Under the pieces are notes generated by a model. It made no database searches. It was not told the DNA's origin and saw nothing but the letters and a program-made list of their open reading frames with translations. From NCBI RefSeq assembly GCF_932294415.1, contig NC_065544.1, forward strand, positions 19,877,351 to 19,941,350: a DNA stretch of 64,000 nucleotides. The letters run 5' to 3'. Below, one piece after another: positions 46,038 to 56,712 of the stretch (its first letter is position 1; every line of letters begins with the position of its first letter). The stretch comes from Quercus robur. Its lineage: Eukaryota; Streptophyta; Magnoliopsida; Fagales; Fagaceae. Both the position numbers and the translations under genes were made by a program.

Positions 46038-46698
46038 TATATAATGATATAAAAATAATACATATTGTTGGCTGACAAGGAGGGGAAGAGAGAAAAAAAT
46101 TTCATTTAGAGAGAGAGAGAGAGAGAGATCAGCTACCAAAACATGTTTTTTGGAATCTTGGCCCATGGATGAGAGAAGGGACATGCTGGGCAGTAGGCCA
46201 CGGCAGCTGGTTATGCATCATGACATATATGAATATCTAAAATATTGTAAAAATTACTCAAAATCAGCATGATGATATAATCTCGACTTAATTTAAAATT
46301 TATTATACATTTTACTTCAATTCTTATTTTTAAAATAATCTCATTTTAATTTGGGGTAAAGAAAAATAGAACAATTTAGATGTGTCGTGTATTTATGTTT
46401 GGATTGGGCCCATTGGGGTTACACTCCTACCATGTTTCTTTAAGGTGTGAAAGAAAAATGTTTGAGAATTGAGAGGATTTCGAGTGATTTTTATCCCTCA
46501 AAGTCGCAGATGTCTTTCTTTTTAATTTTTCAAATTGAGAAAATTTTGAAGGAGATGATACTTTGTTTATGAGCTTTTATGTACTTTTAATTTAAACATA
46601 CTGGAATATTATTGATAGAATTTTACTTAAAAGTATAGAAATTTTAAGTTGCTTACATATAGTGCGGTGAGGATTTTTTTTAATGTGCCATTCATGTA

Positions 46699-46736
<38 letters not shown>

Positions 46737-47162
46737 CATCCACACATTAATTGGGCATAAAATTACAATATATAGAACACAAATTTTTCTTGAGTTGTAG
46801 ATGATATGATTTCTTAAAATTGTGACCAATCCATGTAGTTGATAGTTATGGCCGTGTAATTAATACCTGGGCTGATATTATTAATTGTGCTAACCTTGAT
46901 ATGAAAATTATGCATGAACGTAATGCTCATAATTTCCCTCTAAACTTAGCTTTTGTCGAAGCTACATCTACAACTGGATATATAAGTTATTGAAAATAAG
47001 TATGAAAGGAGCAATAATCAACTTTTTGTTTTATCAAGAGGGTTGACATTAACAATATATATACAAATGGATATATAAGTTATTGAAAATAAATAAGAAT
47101 GGATCAATAATCAACTTTTTGTTTTATTAGGAGGGTTTACATTGACAATATATACATATATA
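46038..47162. other. Intergenic with a 93-bp tandem duplication
   Basis: A TA microsatellite (46700-46731), an open fragment of 55 codons (46826-46993) that I cannot assign, and a dimer of a 93-bp unit (46975-47067 and 47068-47160: GGATATATAAGTTATTGAAA, ATCAACTTTTTGTTTTATYA). Confidence 0.5.
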
Positions 47163-47920
47163 TGTGTGTGTGTGTGTGTGTGTGTTTGTGTGTGGGTGCT
47201 CGAGAACCAAGGATGGATCTGAAGAGTTACAATATGACTGTGGGGATGTTATAGTCCACGGGCCTGAGGAGGAAAGACACTTAAGGAAAGGAGGAGATGA
47301 GTCAAAGTGCTCTAAGGGATTCCAAGTGGGAGCGAGAGTCTGAAGAGAGAGAGAGTCAATGGTTATAGGGGAAGTTTCTGGCTTGGAGTAGCCTGTCGCC
47401 TCCGCATTAAATGGTGGGCAACAGTTTTAGCAGCTGCATTGATGAGGAAGTGACTTGAACAGTGCAAGTTACAGCTAAGCAAGCTCCTTCCACCATCTTC
47501 TTCAGATGTAGAAGAAGACAAGTGTCATGAGAGGAAGCTAGTTAGGTAGGGATGGATGGTTGAGATATAAAGAAAGGAGAAGTATATAAGAAAATGGGGG
47601 TTTACAGAAAAAGGGATCTGAAAACACAAGTATCTAGAAAAAAACAGAAGCACTAAACAAAGACAAGAAGAACATAGAGAAAGGAGAGTGAACAACATAG
47701 TTTTTTGTATAATCTTAGCCTCCTTGGGCAAGCTTGTGAAGGGATACATGCTCTTCTATTCTATAAAACTAACATTTTCTTCTCTATCTTCGTCCTTGGG
47801 CAGAGCCCCCTCTTGTTGTTTGTTTCCCTCTCATACAATTTTATTGATTTGGGCCAAGGTTGAACTATACAACTCACTGTTCTAAGTGGGCTTGGGCCGC
47901 AAGATCTTCTAGTCCTTACA
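47163..47920 (+). mobile_element. Probable solo LTR in a TA microsatellite
   Basis: Ends CCTTACA at 47920 and begins at the TA/TG junction with a grown TG microsatellite. ATATA is on both sides, but in a TA repeat. Contains a promoter-like GATATAAAG and TATATAAGAAAA passage near 47567-47592. No partner LTR in the window. Confidence 0.5.
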
Positions 47921-48553
47921 ATATATATATATATATGTTTAGATAGCCTAAATAAAATATTTTTACTTCTTCTATTACATTATTCTCATCTTTTTAATTT
48001 CTACATTACAGAGAGTCAAACAATGAAAGTGATATGATGATATCTATTATTCTCTCCTCTATTTTACTAATTTTAAAACCCTATTCCTTATCCCTTTAAA
48101 CTTCCCAACATTGTTTTCAACTCATCAACCTTTGTCATAGAATTGTATGACCAATTAATGTTGGCATATATAGTCAAACAGTCATTAGTGCCTCTTGGCG
48201 TACATTGAAAGTTGTTTGGTTTGTATTTTCAAACAATAATTTTCAGTTTTTAAGTAACATTACACGTATTTTTACACATTTTTTCACCGATACGTATTTC
48301 CATAAATGTTTTCAAACAACAATTTTTAGTTTTTAAACGTATGTACCAAATGGGCCTGTAATTTTTTTTTTAAATTTCATATTGTACGTTTTTCAAAAAA
48401 CAAAGAAATTAAGAAAGAAAGCCTAGGTCTTATTGACTCTTTGGAGTAATCCAAGCCAAATGTTAATCAAGACTTAAAGCAGTCTAGGTTCATGCAAGCC
48501 AAGTTTTTGTCCTTCTCATGCGTGTTCACCATGACCACTTTCCGCGTTACGTT
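47921..48553. other. Intergenic
   Basis: A direct-repeat MITE-like passage near 48205-48360 (TTTCAAACAAYAATTTT twice). No gene. Confidence 0.4.
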
Positions 48554-49386
48554 CTCATAATCAGGGACTGACCCACTAAGGGGCAGGGGAATGCCCCCCC
48601 CCCCCCCCCCCCCAAAAGCCATTTCTTTGAAAAATTTAAGTAATTTTGGTTTTATAGTTGGTCCCCCTCAAATTTTTGGATTGGTCCAAATGGTCCAAAA
48701 GAAACTAATCACCTAACCCTTTCTTTAGGCCCGTGGTCCCTCCATAGTTCAAATATAACACAACAAAAAATCCACAAATCACCAATATCATAATTCAATA
48801 ATTCATAACAAAAAAAAAATCTCATAGAAAAAAAAAAAAATTCCCTTACGGGAGTGACAATAATTTATATGACTTTTTAATTGATTTATAAATTATGGAA
48901 AAGTCAATTACAATATTCAAATTTTTGCCAAAAGATAAAATGCAAAATTCTTTTAGAAGCCAATATTGATGATGTAGCATTGCCAACTTTTAATATTAAT
49001 ATCCCAATTTTTTAAAATCATCAAACAAAGTTTTGAAAACTTCATTAGTGTGATTTTCAGTTGCATCCAAAAGTATGGGTTTATCATATTGTGAGTTGGT
49101 CAACGTGATAAAATCAACATATTAATTGCAATTACTTAAAATCTGGAGATCCGAAGTCTTCTTTTTTTATTCTTCTTCTTCGAAAAGGTTAGAATATCAT
49201 ATTGTAACTTTCAACTTTTTTGGTTCATATTATTTCCTTCTTGACTTAAATATTTATGGTAATAAAGTGCAGTTGTTTTGTCTACCATGATTTTTTTTTT
49301 TAAATAGACCATGTCACTTGAAATTTTTTTGGTTCATACTTTGGCCCCCCCTATGTTCAAATCCTGGTTCTGTCCCTGCTCATAAT
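48554..49386. mobile_element. hAT-like non-autonomous element (817 bp)
   Basis: The element 48562-49378 has ends CAGGGACTGACCCA and, inverted, CAGGGACAGAACCA, with an identical 8-bp CTCATAAT on both sides (48554-48561 and 49379-49386). An 8-bp TSD and CAGGG ends fit the hAT superfamily. A poly(C) run (about 48593-48613) lies near the left end. No transposase. Confidence 0.82.
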
Positions 49387-50189
49387 TATCGTAATTCTCA
49401 TTGGTCAATACTTGATAGTTGTTGATACGCAATTTATTTACAGAATATTCAACCAAGAGCAATTCCCATATCAATATGTATTGTAGTTGTCAAGAAAAGA
49501 AAAAACCCTATGGGCTATGGGTTTATTTATATCAAGGTTTGAAAACTCTAGGTGGGGGCATCTATACGCGTCTTAATCATTGTCTTCCTTCAACTAATTC
49601 ACACTTTGGTGATGTTGAGGTTATGTACAAACCAACCTCTCTCTCTCTCTCTCGACTTGCTCCTAATGCACACCCGAGCATCTGTCGACCGTTATCACAA
49701 GTATCGCTTTGAGATGGGACCTTCCCTTGCATTCAGCCTACTAGGGGGCCATGTGCCGCCTTTCTTGGGGATCTCTTCGTCTTATTTGTGGATGTTAAAA
49801 TACCGATTTTACTAAAAGTTTAAGTTGTTCAGAGATGATATTAGCACAAGAGGTCTTCGGTACAATTCACTATATCCATTATACCTCCCATTTAAATTTT
49901 CATGTGTTGGGCCCCCACCGAATGGCAGCTTAGGTGGCTCACATGTGAAGAGGGAGTGTTAGATCGGGGTGGCTCTATATAGAGTCCAAGGTGGTCACAT
50001 GACTACCTTAACCTGGAAAAAAAAAAAAAACAATTATTATGTATAAATTTTAAAAATTTATGATTTTTTTATCCTTAAAAAAACTTTGTGACTACCCTAA
50101 AATTTTTTTTAGGCCCAACATAATTAAAATTTGGACAAAATTTGGCAACAAACTTGGTCATAGACTAAAACTACAACTCTATTCAATAT
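49387..50189. other. Intergenic
   Basis: A passage at 49530-49780 with a CT microsatellite reads as a weak open frame but matches nothing I know. No gene supported. Confidence 0.35.
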
Positions 50190-50194
50190 ATATA

Positions 50195-50876
50195 TGTGGG
50201 GCCCAAAATCTGCGGTCCCAGCCCACCTTGTATTAAGGGCCCAAAGCTCAGGTCGAGGAGCCCTACTACCCAGGACGTATGATGAAAGTCCCTTAAAGGC
50301 CCAAGAATGTGGCCGAGGAGGATCTCACGCTCAACACCTCACAAAACGCCTGAAGTAAAGGACAAACTCAGTACAAAAGCATTACAATGAAGAAAGCTGT
50401 CCACGCCGTAATGTGGAGCCCAGCACCTGACAAGCCCATACTCCAGACTTTGCTATTCAACTTTCCCCAACCACCCCCAACCACTCTGACGTATGGATTG
50501 ATAGGACGAGTACTGACCCCAACAAAGGAAAAACTGACACGTAGGTGAAGAACGAGAAGTAAATACTAGTATAAAAGGGAAATAGAGCGGAGACAAAAAG
50601 GGGGGGGGGGATCCCATAAAAAAGGAGAATGGTGAGAATGAGACGCTCCTCGGACTTAGTCCGAGGAGACAAACCTTTCAAACCACATCCGTGTAAGGCT
50701 TAGCTATACAGGCCAAATCCACCTTCGTATGGGCTTCCATGAAAATCATGACTAAACCGCCGCCCAATGACCAAGGTCCAGCCTTTCTATCCCACTCTCT
50801 ATGAATTATGTTGTTCGGGCCTTTTTATATACGAGATCAACGTTATTCTTGGGTCGTTAAAAATCGTGTCCCTACA
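50195..50876 (+). repeat. 5' LTR of element B (682 bp)
   Basis: TGTGGGGCCC start and CCTACA end. Promoter-like ACTAGTATAAAAGG near 50566-50579 and a G-run near 50600. Confidence 0.9.
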
Positions 50877-51111
50877 ATTGGCGCCGTCTGTGGGAAGGCT
50901 TGCGCGTTGGCGCGGCTGGCGGTGGAGTCAAGTCTTTATCAAGCAGAGGTCCGCGAAGCTTCCTGCATTTCCAGCAACATGCAGTTGTTGCTCCGACATA
51001 AACTCCCGCTAGGGGCTACGTCTCGTAGTGCCAATGGCACGGGCAGCTCTAGGAGCTTCCAACCTCAAGCTAACTCTCCCCACCTTGGTCGAGGGGCTAA
51101 CCTTCAAAGCA

Positions 51112-52403
51112 AAACAACAAGTTTTGGATAGAACCAAGGCCTTGCATGGTCCTCGGACTTAAGCCTATGGGGAAACCAACTACTTAAAAGCAAAACTACA
51201 AGTTTTGGACAGAACCAAGGCCTTGCATGGTCCTCGGATTCAAGCCTATGGGGAAACCAACTACTTAAAAGCAAAACTACAAGTTTTGGACAGAACCAAG
51301 GCCTTGCATGGTCCTCGGACTCAAGCCTATGGGGAAACCAACTACTTAAAGGAAAAAACTACAAGTTTTGGACAGAACCAAGGCCTTGCATGGTCCTCGG
51401 ACTCAAGCCTATGGGGAAACCAACTACTTAAAAGCAAAACTACAAGTTTTGGACAGAACCAAGGCCTTGCATGGTCCTCGGACTCAAGCCTATAGGGAAA
51501 CCAACTACTTAAAGGAAAAAACTACAAGTTTTGGACAGAACCAAGGCCTTGAATGGTCCTCGGACTCAAGCCTATGGGGAAACCAACTACTTAAAAGCAA
51601 AACTACAAGTTTTGAACAGAACCAAGGCCTTGCATGGTCCTCGGACTCAAGCCTATGGGGAAACCAACTACTTGAAAGAAAAAACTACAAGTTTTGGACA
51701 GAGCCAAGGCCTTGCATGGTCTTCGGACTCAAGCCTATGGGGAAACCAACTACTTAAAAGCAAAACTACAAGTTTTGGACAGAACCAAAGCCTTACATAG
51801 TCCTCGGACTCAAGCCTATGGGGAAACCAACTACTTAAAAGCAAAACTACAAGTTTTGGACAGAACCAAGGCCTTGCATGGTCCTCGGACTCAAGCCTAT
51901 GGGGAAACCAACTACTTGAAAGAAAAAACTACAAGTTTTGGACAGAGCCAAGGCCTTGCATGGTCCTCGGACTCAAGCCTATGGGGAAACCAACTACTTA
52001 AAAGCAAAACTACAAGTTTTGGACAGAGCCAAGGCCTTGCATGGTCCTTGGACTCAAGCCTATGGGGAAACCAACTACTTAAAAGCAAAACTACTAGTTT
52101 TGGACAGAATCAAGGCTTTGCATGGTCCTCGGACTCAAGCCTATGGGGAAACCAACTACTTAAAAGCAAAACTACAAGTTTTGGACAGAACCAAGGCCTT
52201 GCATGGTCGTCGGACTCAAGCCTATGGGGAAACCAACTACTTGAAAGAAAAAACTACAAGTTTTGGACAGAACCAAGGCCTTGCATGGTCCTCGGACTCA
52301 AGCCTACGGGGAAACCAACTACTTGAAAGAAAAAACTACAAGTTTTGGACAAAACCAAGGCCTTGCATGGTCCTCAGACTCAAGCCTATGGGGAAACCAA
52401 CTA
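51112..52403 (+). repeat. 81-bp tandem repeat array, 16 copies (element B)
   Basis: The unit is homologous to that of element A but carries fixed differences: ACTCAAGCCTATGGGG here against ACCCAAGCCTCTGGGG in A, and a different linker (AAAAGCAAAACTACAAG or AAGAAAAAACTACAAG). Units alternate 81 and 82 bp in part of the array. Confidence 0.95.
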
Positions 52404-52927
52404 CCTAGAAGAGACAACATGGGGTTTGGACACAACTTGGACACTATATGGCCCTTAGAATCTACCCTCGGATCCTCAACACCAAGAGGATTGATGCAAT
52501 ACAGGGCAATGTGTTGTCAAAAATACAGTCAAAATCCCTCACAGCTCGGCTACCTTCTCGGATGAATTATTTAGAGTTTATCGTTCTTGGACGGTCGCCT
52601 TGCATGCATTACGAAGCGCTCAGCCGTTATCTCGGTTAGTTTCAGGAGTTTAATTTACTGGGAATTACCATTACTATACTTGATAATGTCAATAAGTTCA
52701 AATTAGTAGGAATTTATTTCAAAGTTTTTCCTGCCCTAAGCATCATTAAAGGAAAATGCACATCTAATATTCATGCACAAAGTAGTGATTGCAAAAAAGA
52801 AAAGTATTTGAGGGTAAGCAAATCCATTTCTTATTAAGACAAAAGAACAGTACAATGTACAATAAAAGAGCTTAAACAAGCTCATACTGAAACTAACTAC
52901 ACAAGCGAAAAGAAAAGATACAAGGGC

Positions 52928-53408
52928 ATGAAGAAAAAGCCGAAGAAGAGATGCAGAGAAGAAACGTGCTGCCGCTCCAAAATTTTGTCTAAGGACGCCA
53001 TTCCTCAATACTTTTACATGCCTATAACTCAGGCAGCAAAAGAACCCAACTTAGGGCTTGCACCGTTGAAAAAAAGGTGTAGAGAGCCCAACTCCGGGCT
53101 AGCGCTGCTGAAGAAAAGGTGCAGGGAACCCATCTTGCAGCCAGCACCGTTGAAGAAAAGATGCCGGGAGCCGGAAGTTGATGAGCCTCCACATAATCAC
53201 GCCTGCGATAAAGCAGACGACGCTGATGGCGGAAAACCTTGCTTCTGACGCACCAAGAATCTGGTGCGACCAGTACCTGCTTCGGATTTTGACTGAAAGA
53301 GGGAGAAATACCATCTCCCCCTTGTCAAAACGGGGGACTGACTTGAATCTGTGCCTTCCTTGTCCGGACCACATCACCTTGAGTATCAGAAGGATTCGGT
53401 GCCTCTGA
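52928..53408 (+). other. ORF-like segments of element B with a 42-bp in-frame repeat
   Basis: The frame from 52928 reads MKKKPKKRCREETCC and contains three 14-residue units ending APLKKRCRE or ALLKKRCRE (53045-53170). A second frame (ATG 53226) reads MAENLASDAPRIW, LLRILTERG and LPCPDHITL to 53408. Both are matched in element A by diverged, frameshifted sequence. The product is unknown and may be non-coding. Confidence 0.35.
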
Positions 53409-53892
53409 AGCGTGTGAAGACCTTTCATCCCCACCCACGCCTCAAACATATTGCTCTGAGGCAGAATGGTACTAGAGATGGAGATCGTGGGTATGGTGGA
53501 AGGATTATGATTATGAAGAAAGCAGAAGGGTTTATATGTCAGGGGAGTGACCCCCTATCCTATTTATACAGAGAGCAAACCGGTGGCATTTAATCCATGC
53601 AAGTTTCCAAGGAATGCTATAGACAAGGCAGACTTGGCTCAATTTCCAACCTCATCCGCAGCCGTAGGATCTGAAGATTCTCGTGAAGGTGCGTCTCGAA
53701 TACTGGAACATCAAAGGGCTCCGCGTGAGTGAATAAAGGAATGCCTCTAAATGTGGCACGTCTCACATGTAAGCGGGAAAACACAAATATTAGTAGAAGT
53801 ACAGAATTCAAGTGAGCCATGATGTGGGCCCTATTTCACCAAAACCCTCCTCCCCAACAACAAGGCCGGGCAGTAGGATTTTGAGGGGCTAT

Positions 53893-54574
53893 TGTGGGGC
53901 CCAAAATCTGCGGTCCCAACCCACCTTATATTAAGGGCCCAAAACCCAAGCTGAGGAGCCCTACTACCCAGGACGTATGATGAAAGTCCCTTAAAGGCCC
54001 AAGAATGTGGCCGAGGAGGATCTCATGCTCAACACCTCACAAAACACCTGAAGTAAAGGACAAACTCAGTACAAAAGCATTACAATGAGGAAAGTTGTCC
54101 ACGTCGTAATGTGGAGCCCAGCACCTGACAAGCCCATACTCCAGACCTTGCTATTCAACTTTCCCTAACCACCCCCAACCACTCTGACGTATGGATTGAT
54201 AGGACGAGTACTGACCCCAACGAAGGAAAAACTGACACGTAGGTGAAGAACGGGAAGTAAATACTAGTATAAAAGGGAAAGAGAGCGGAGACAAAAAGGG
54301 GGGGGGGGATCCCATAAAAAAGGAGAATGGTGAGAATGAGACGCTCCTCGGATTTAGTCTGAGGAGACAAACCTTTCAAACCACATCCGTGTAAGGCTTA
54401 GCTATACAGGCCAAATCCACCTTCGTATGGGCTTCCATGAAAATCATGACTAAACCGCCGCCCAATGGCCAAGGTCCAGCCTTTCTATCCCACTCTCTAT
54501 GAATTATATTGTTCGGGCCTTTTTATATACGAGACCAACGTTATTCTTGGGTTGTTAAAAATCGTGTCTCTACA
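53893..54574 (+). repeat. 3' LTR of element B (682 bp)
   Basis: Same length as the 5' LTR. It begins after TTTTGAGGGGCTAT and ends CTCTACA. Confidence 0.9.
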
Positions 54575-54579
54575 ATATA

Positions 54580-55948
54580 TATATATATATATATTTTATT
54601 GAATGTGAATTTTAACAAATCCACCATTTAATTACATTTTCTTCTTAAATCCCCCATACTTGCAAAATATCAAGAAGATAAAAAATCAATAGCTATGTCA
54701 TCAATTAAATATTTAAATTTCGAGTTTTTATAGTCTAAAATTATACATAAAAAATAATTTTATGGATTGAATGATAAATAATATCCGATTAACATGAAAT
54801 TTGGACGTGTTTTAAGAATATAGAGAACATGTAATTAATTGATTAGATTTTCAAAATATGTAACAATGTTAATTTATTTAGTGATAATGACTACAACTAA
54901 GTTTGTAGCCAAATTTTATTCTTAAACTTTGGTCCCCTTAACAAAATATTAGGTCCTTACAAATAAAAAGTTCAAGAAAATTTTTATTTAATTAAACTTT
55001 TGAAGAGATATAGCTTGCAACATTGATAATGAGACTATCATGTAATGATTTCAAAATAAAAAAATTTGTAGAATTAAATTGTAAGATTTTATGTATTTGC
55101 GCGCGCATGTGTGTTTTTTTGTCAATGTATGAAGTTCTCTTTTTATTAGATTTTGTATAATTTAAGTTTCTTAATGACCAAAAAAAAAAAGTTTCTTAAT
55201 GACCAAAAAAAAAAAAAAAAGGTTTCTTAATGATCACTCTTAAAAAAATTCCTAGAGCCTCCATTGGTGTTAGATTAGTTAAATAAATTCATCGTCCCTT
55301 AACAGCTTAAATTTTTGGAAGAATTAGTAATTTAACCGTGGAACTTGCACTACTCCTATTTTGGAGTGTCACCATGGATATGTCGCTGCAATGCTTGGAG
55401 CTTTTCTCTTTGCCTTCGTGGGTCACCATCCCTTCCCTTCTGGATGTTTGACTCAGAAAGCAACTTATTCGCTGGGTTGTTTGTTTTTTGATCTTAATGA
55501 TAGTAACTAGTTTTTGTGTGGGGATCTTGATTTCTGTTTTATGTAAATTGGAGTTTTTGTTTGACTATTTTTTCTTGTGCTAATTTTCTCCAAGGAACTG
55601 TGTTCTCCCAACATATATACTCTTGTAAATTTTTTATTAAAAATAATTTTTTTTTGCTGATGTCATAAAAAAAGAAACTATTCAATTTTAATTGTATATA
55701 TTAATTTTTGGGATAAAGAGTTTTAACTATTAGTGTGTAAAGCATTTGGCAAAATGCAGTGCTAAGAGCTTTAAACTATTTGGTAACCAATTACTAAATA
55801 GCTTTTAGATGACAAAAGAAGACATGATAAAAATATTTTGGTATTTTCATACTTGAATTTAATTAATTGAATTAACAGTACCGACATACCATAATAATAA
55901 TATTATTATTATTAGGGCCTAATGGTCTCTCTTAAAATGGGTGACTAA
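54580..55948. other. Intergenic, AT-rich
   Basis: Contains a run of micro-insertions (55166-55235) and no supported gene. Short open frames near 55370-55450 match nothing known to me. Confidence 0.4.
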
Positions 55949-56069
55949 TGACTATTGCCAATGGCCTTGTGGCCAAGTGGCACTTGGGTTCCTTTGTAAC
56001 CTGCTGCTCGGGGGTTCTATCCCCTGCACTTACCAAGCAAAAAAGAAAAAGAAAAAAAAGGTGACTATT
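55949..56069 (+). mobile_element. Short tRNA-derived SINE
   Basis: The element 55957-56061 has an A-box-like TGGCCAAGTGGC and a B-box-like GGGTTCTATCCCC about 45 bp downstream, then an A/G-rich tail. TGACTATT lies on both sides (55949-55956 and 56062-56069). Confidence 0.6.
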
Positions 56070-56178
56070 AAGTGTCATTAATTTTAAAAATAATTTTGGA
56101 CTTTATATCAATTCATTATTATCTTTGTTTTGAGATATCAATTTGTTATTTTCTTCTTCTCAAAAAAAAAAAAAAAAA

Positions 56179-56365
56179 TTGTTATTTTCGTGAGTTCCAG
56201 TTAGTTTAACTGATAAAGTCTCTAATAGTTGAATAAGAAATTTAAAGTTCAATCCCCACATAAACTAAAAACTAATTGATATCTTGATTTGATGATAAAG
56301 AACTATCATTAGAAGCAGATGTCATAAATTGAAACTCTTAAAAAAAAAAAAAAATCGTTATTTTC
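56179..56365 (+). mobile_element. tRNA-derived SINE with poly(A) tail
   Basis: The element 56190-56354 has the A-box-like TAGTTTAACTGATAAAG, the B-box AAGTTCAATCCCC, a tRNA-unrelated body and an A tail. Flanks TTGTTATTTTC (56179-56189) and TCGTTATTTTC (56355-56365) are an 11-bp TSD with one mismatch. Confidence 0.82.
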
Positions 56366-56712
56366 ATTAAAAATTGGGGCAGTGCATTACAGAGCTTTGA
56401 CTCTTTATCTCAAAATTTCAGCTGTAACCTTAAATCTATTTTCAGCTTTAAGGAACACCTTAAAGCATTTTGGCAAAACTACCGAACGGGTCTTAACTCA
56501 GGCTCTTTTTTTGACCCTTGGTGATTGAAATACAAAGATAACAATCCCTATGAAAATGTACAAGGTGAACAGCTTACAGCAAGTCCAGAGATGCATGGGC
56601 ATACCGTATGACTTGAACATTAGACAACTTCTCAGGATGGTGTAACAGTACTGACTTTACAGGGATTGTTTTGACATAGGCTAATTCGTAAGATGGATGT
56701 TGTACGTGGCTC
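56366..56712. other. Intergenic
   Basis: No gene or named repeat found. Confidence 0.4.

Larger units (their letters stand above)
50195..54574 (+). mobile_element. Element B: older relative of element A with its own 81-bp array
   Basis: A 4380-bp element with two 682-bp LTRs (50195-50876 and 53893-54574) and flanks ATATA (50190-50194 and 54575-54579), although in TA-rich DNA. The PBS ATTGGCGCCGTCTGTGGGAA (50877-50896) and the 3' TTTTGAGGGGCTAT are the same as in element A. The LTRs differ at about two dozen positions by my count, nearly all transitions, so it is much older than A. The interior has 16 copies of an 81-82-bp repeat (51112-52403), an in-frame 42-bp repeat (53045-53170) and ORF-like segments. 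No gag or pol is present. Confidence 0.9.

Noticed and set aside
49419..49815. Overlapping plus-strand ORFs of 87-97 codons
   Set aside because: Contain a CT microsatellite and match no family I know; not supported as genes.
51205..52408. Overlapping ORFs in the element B array
   Set aside because: Same cause as in element A; frames switch every one or two units.
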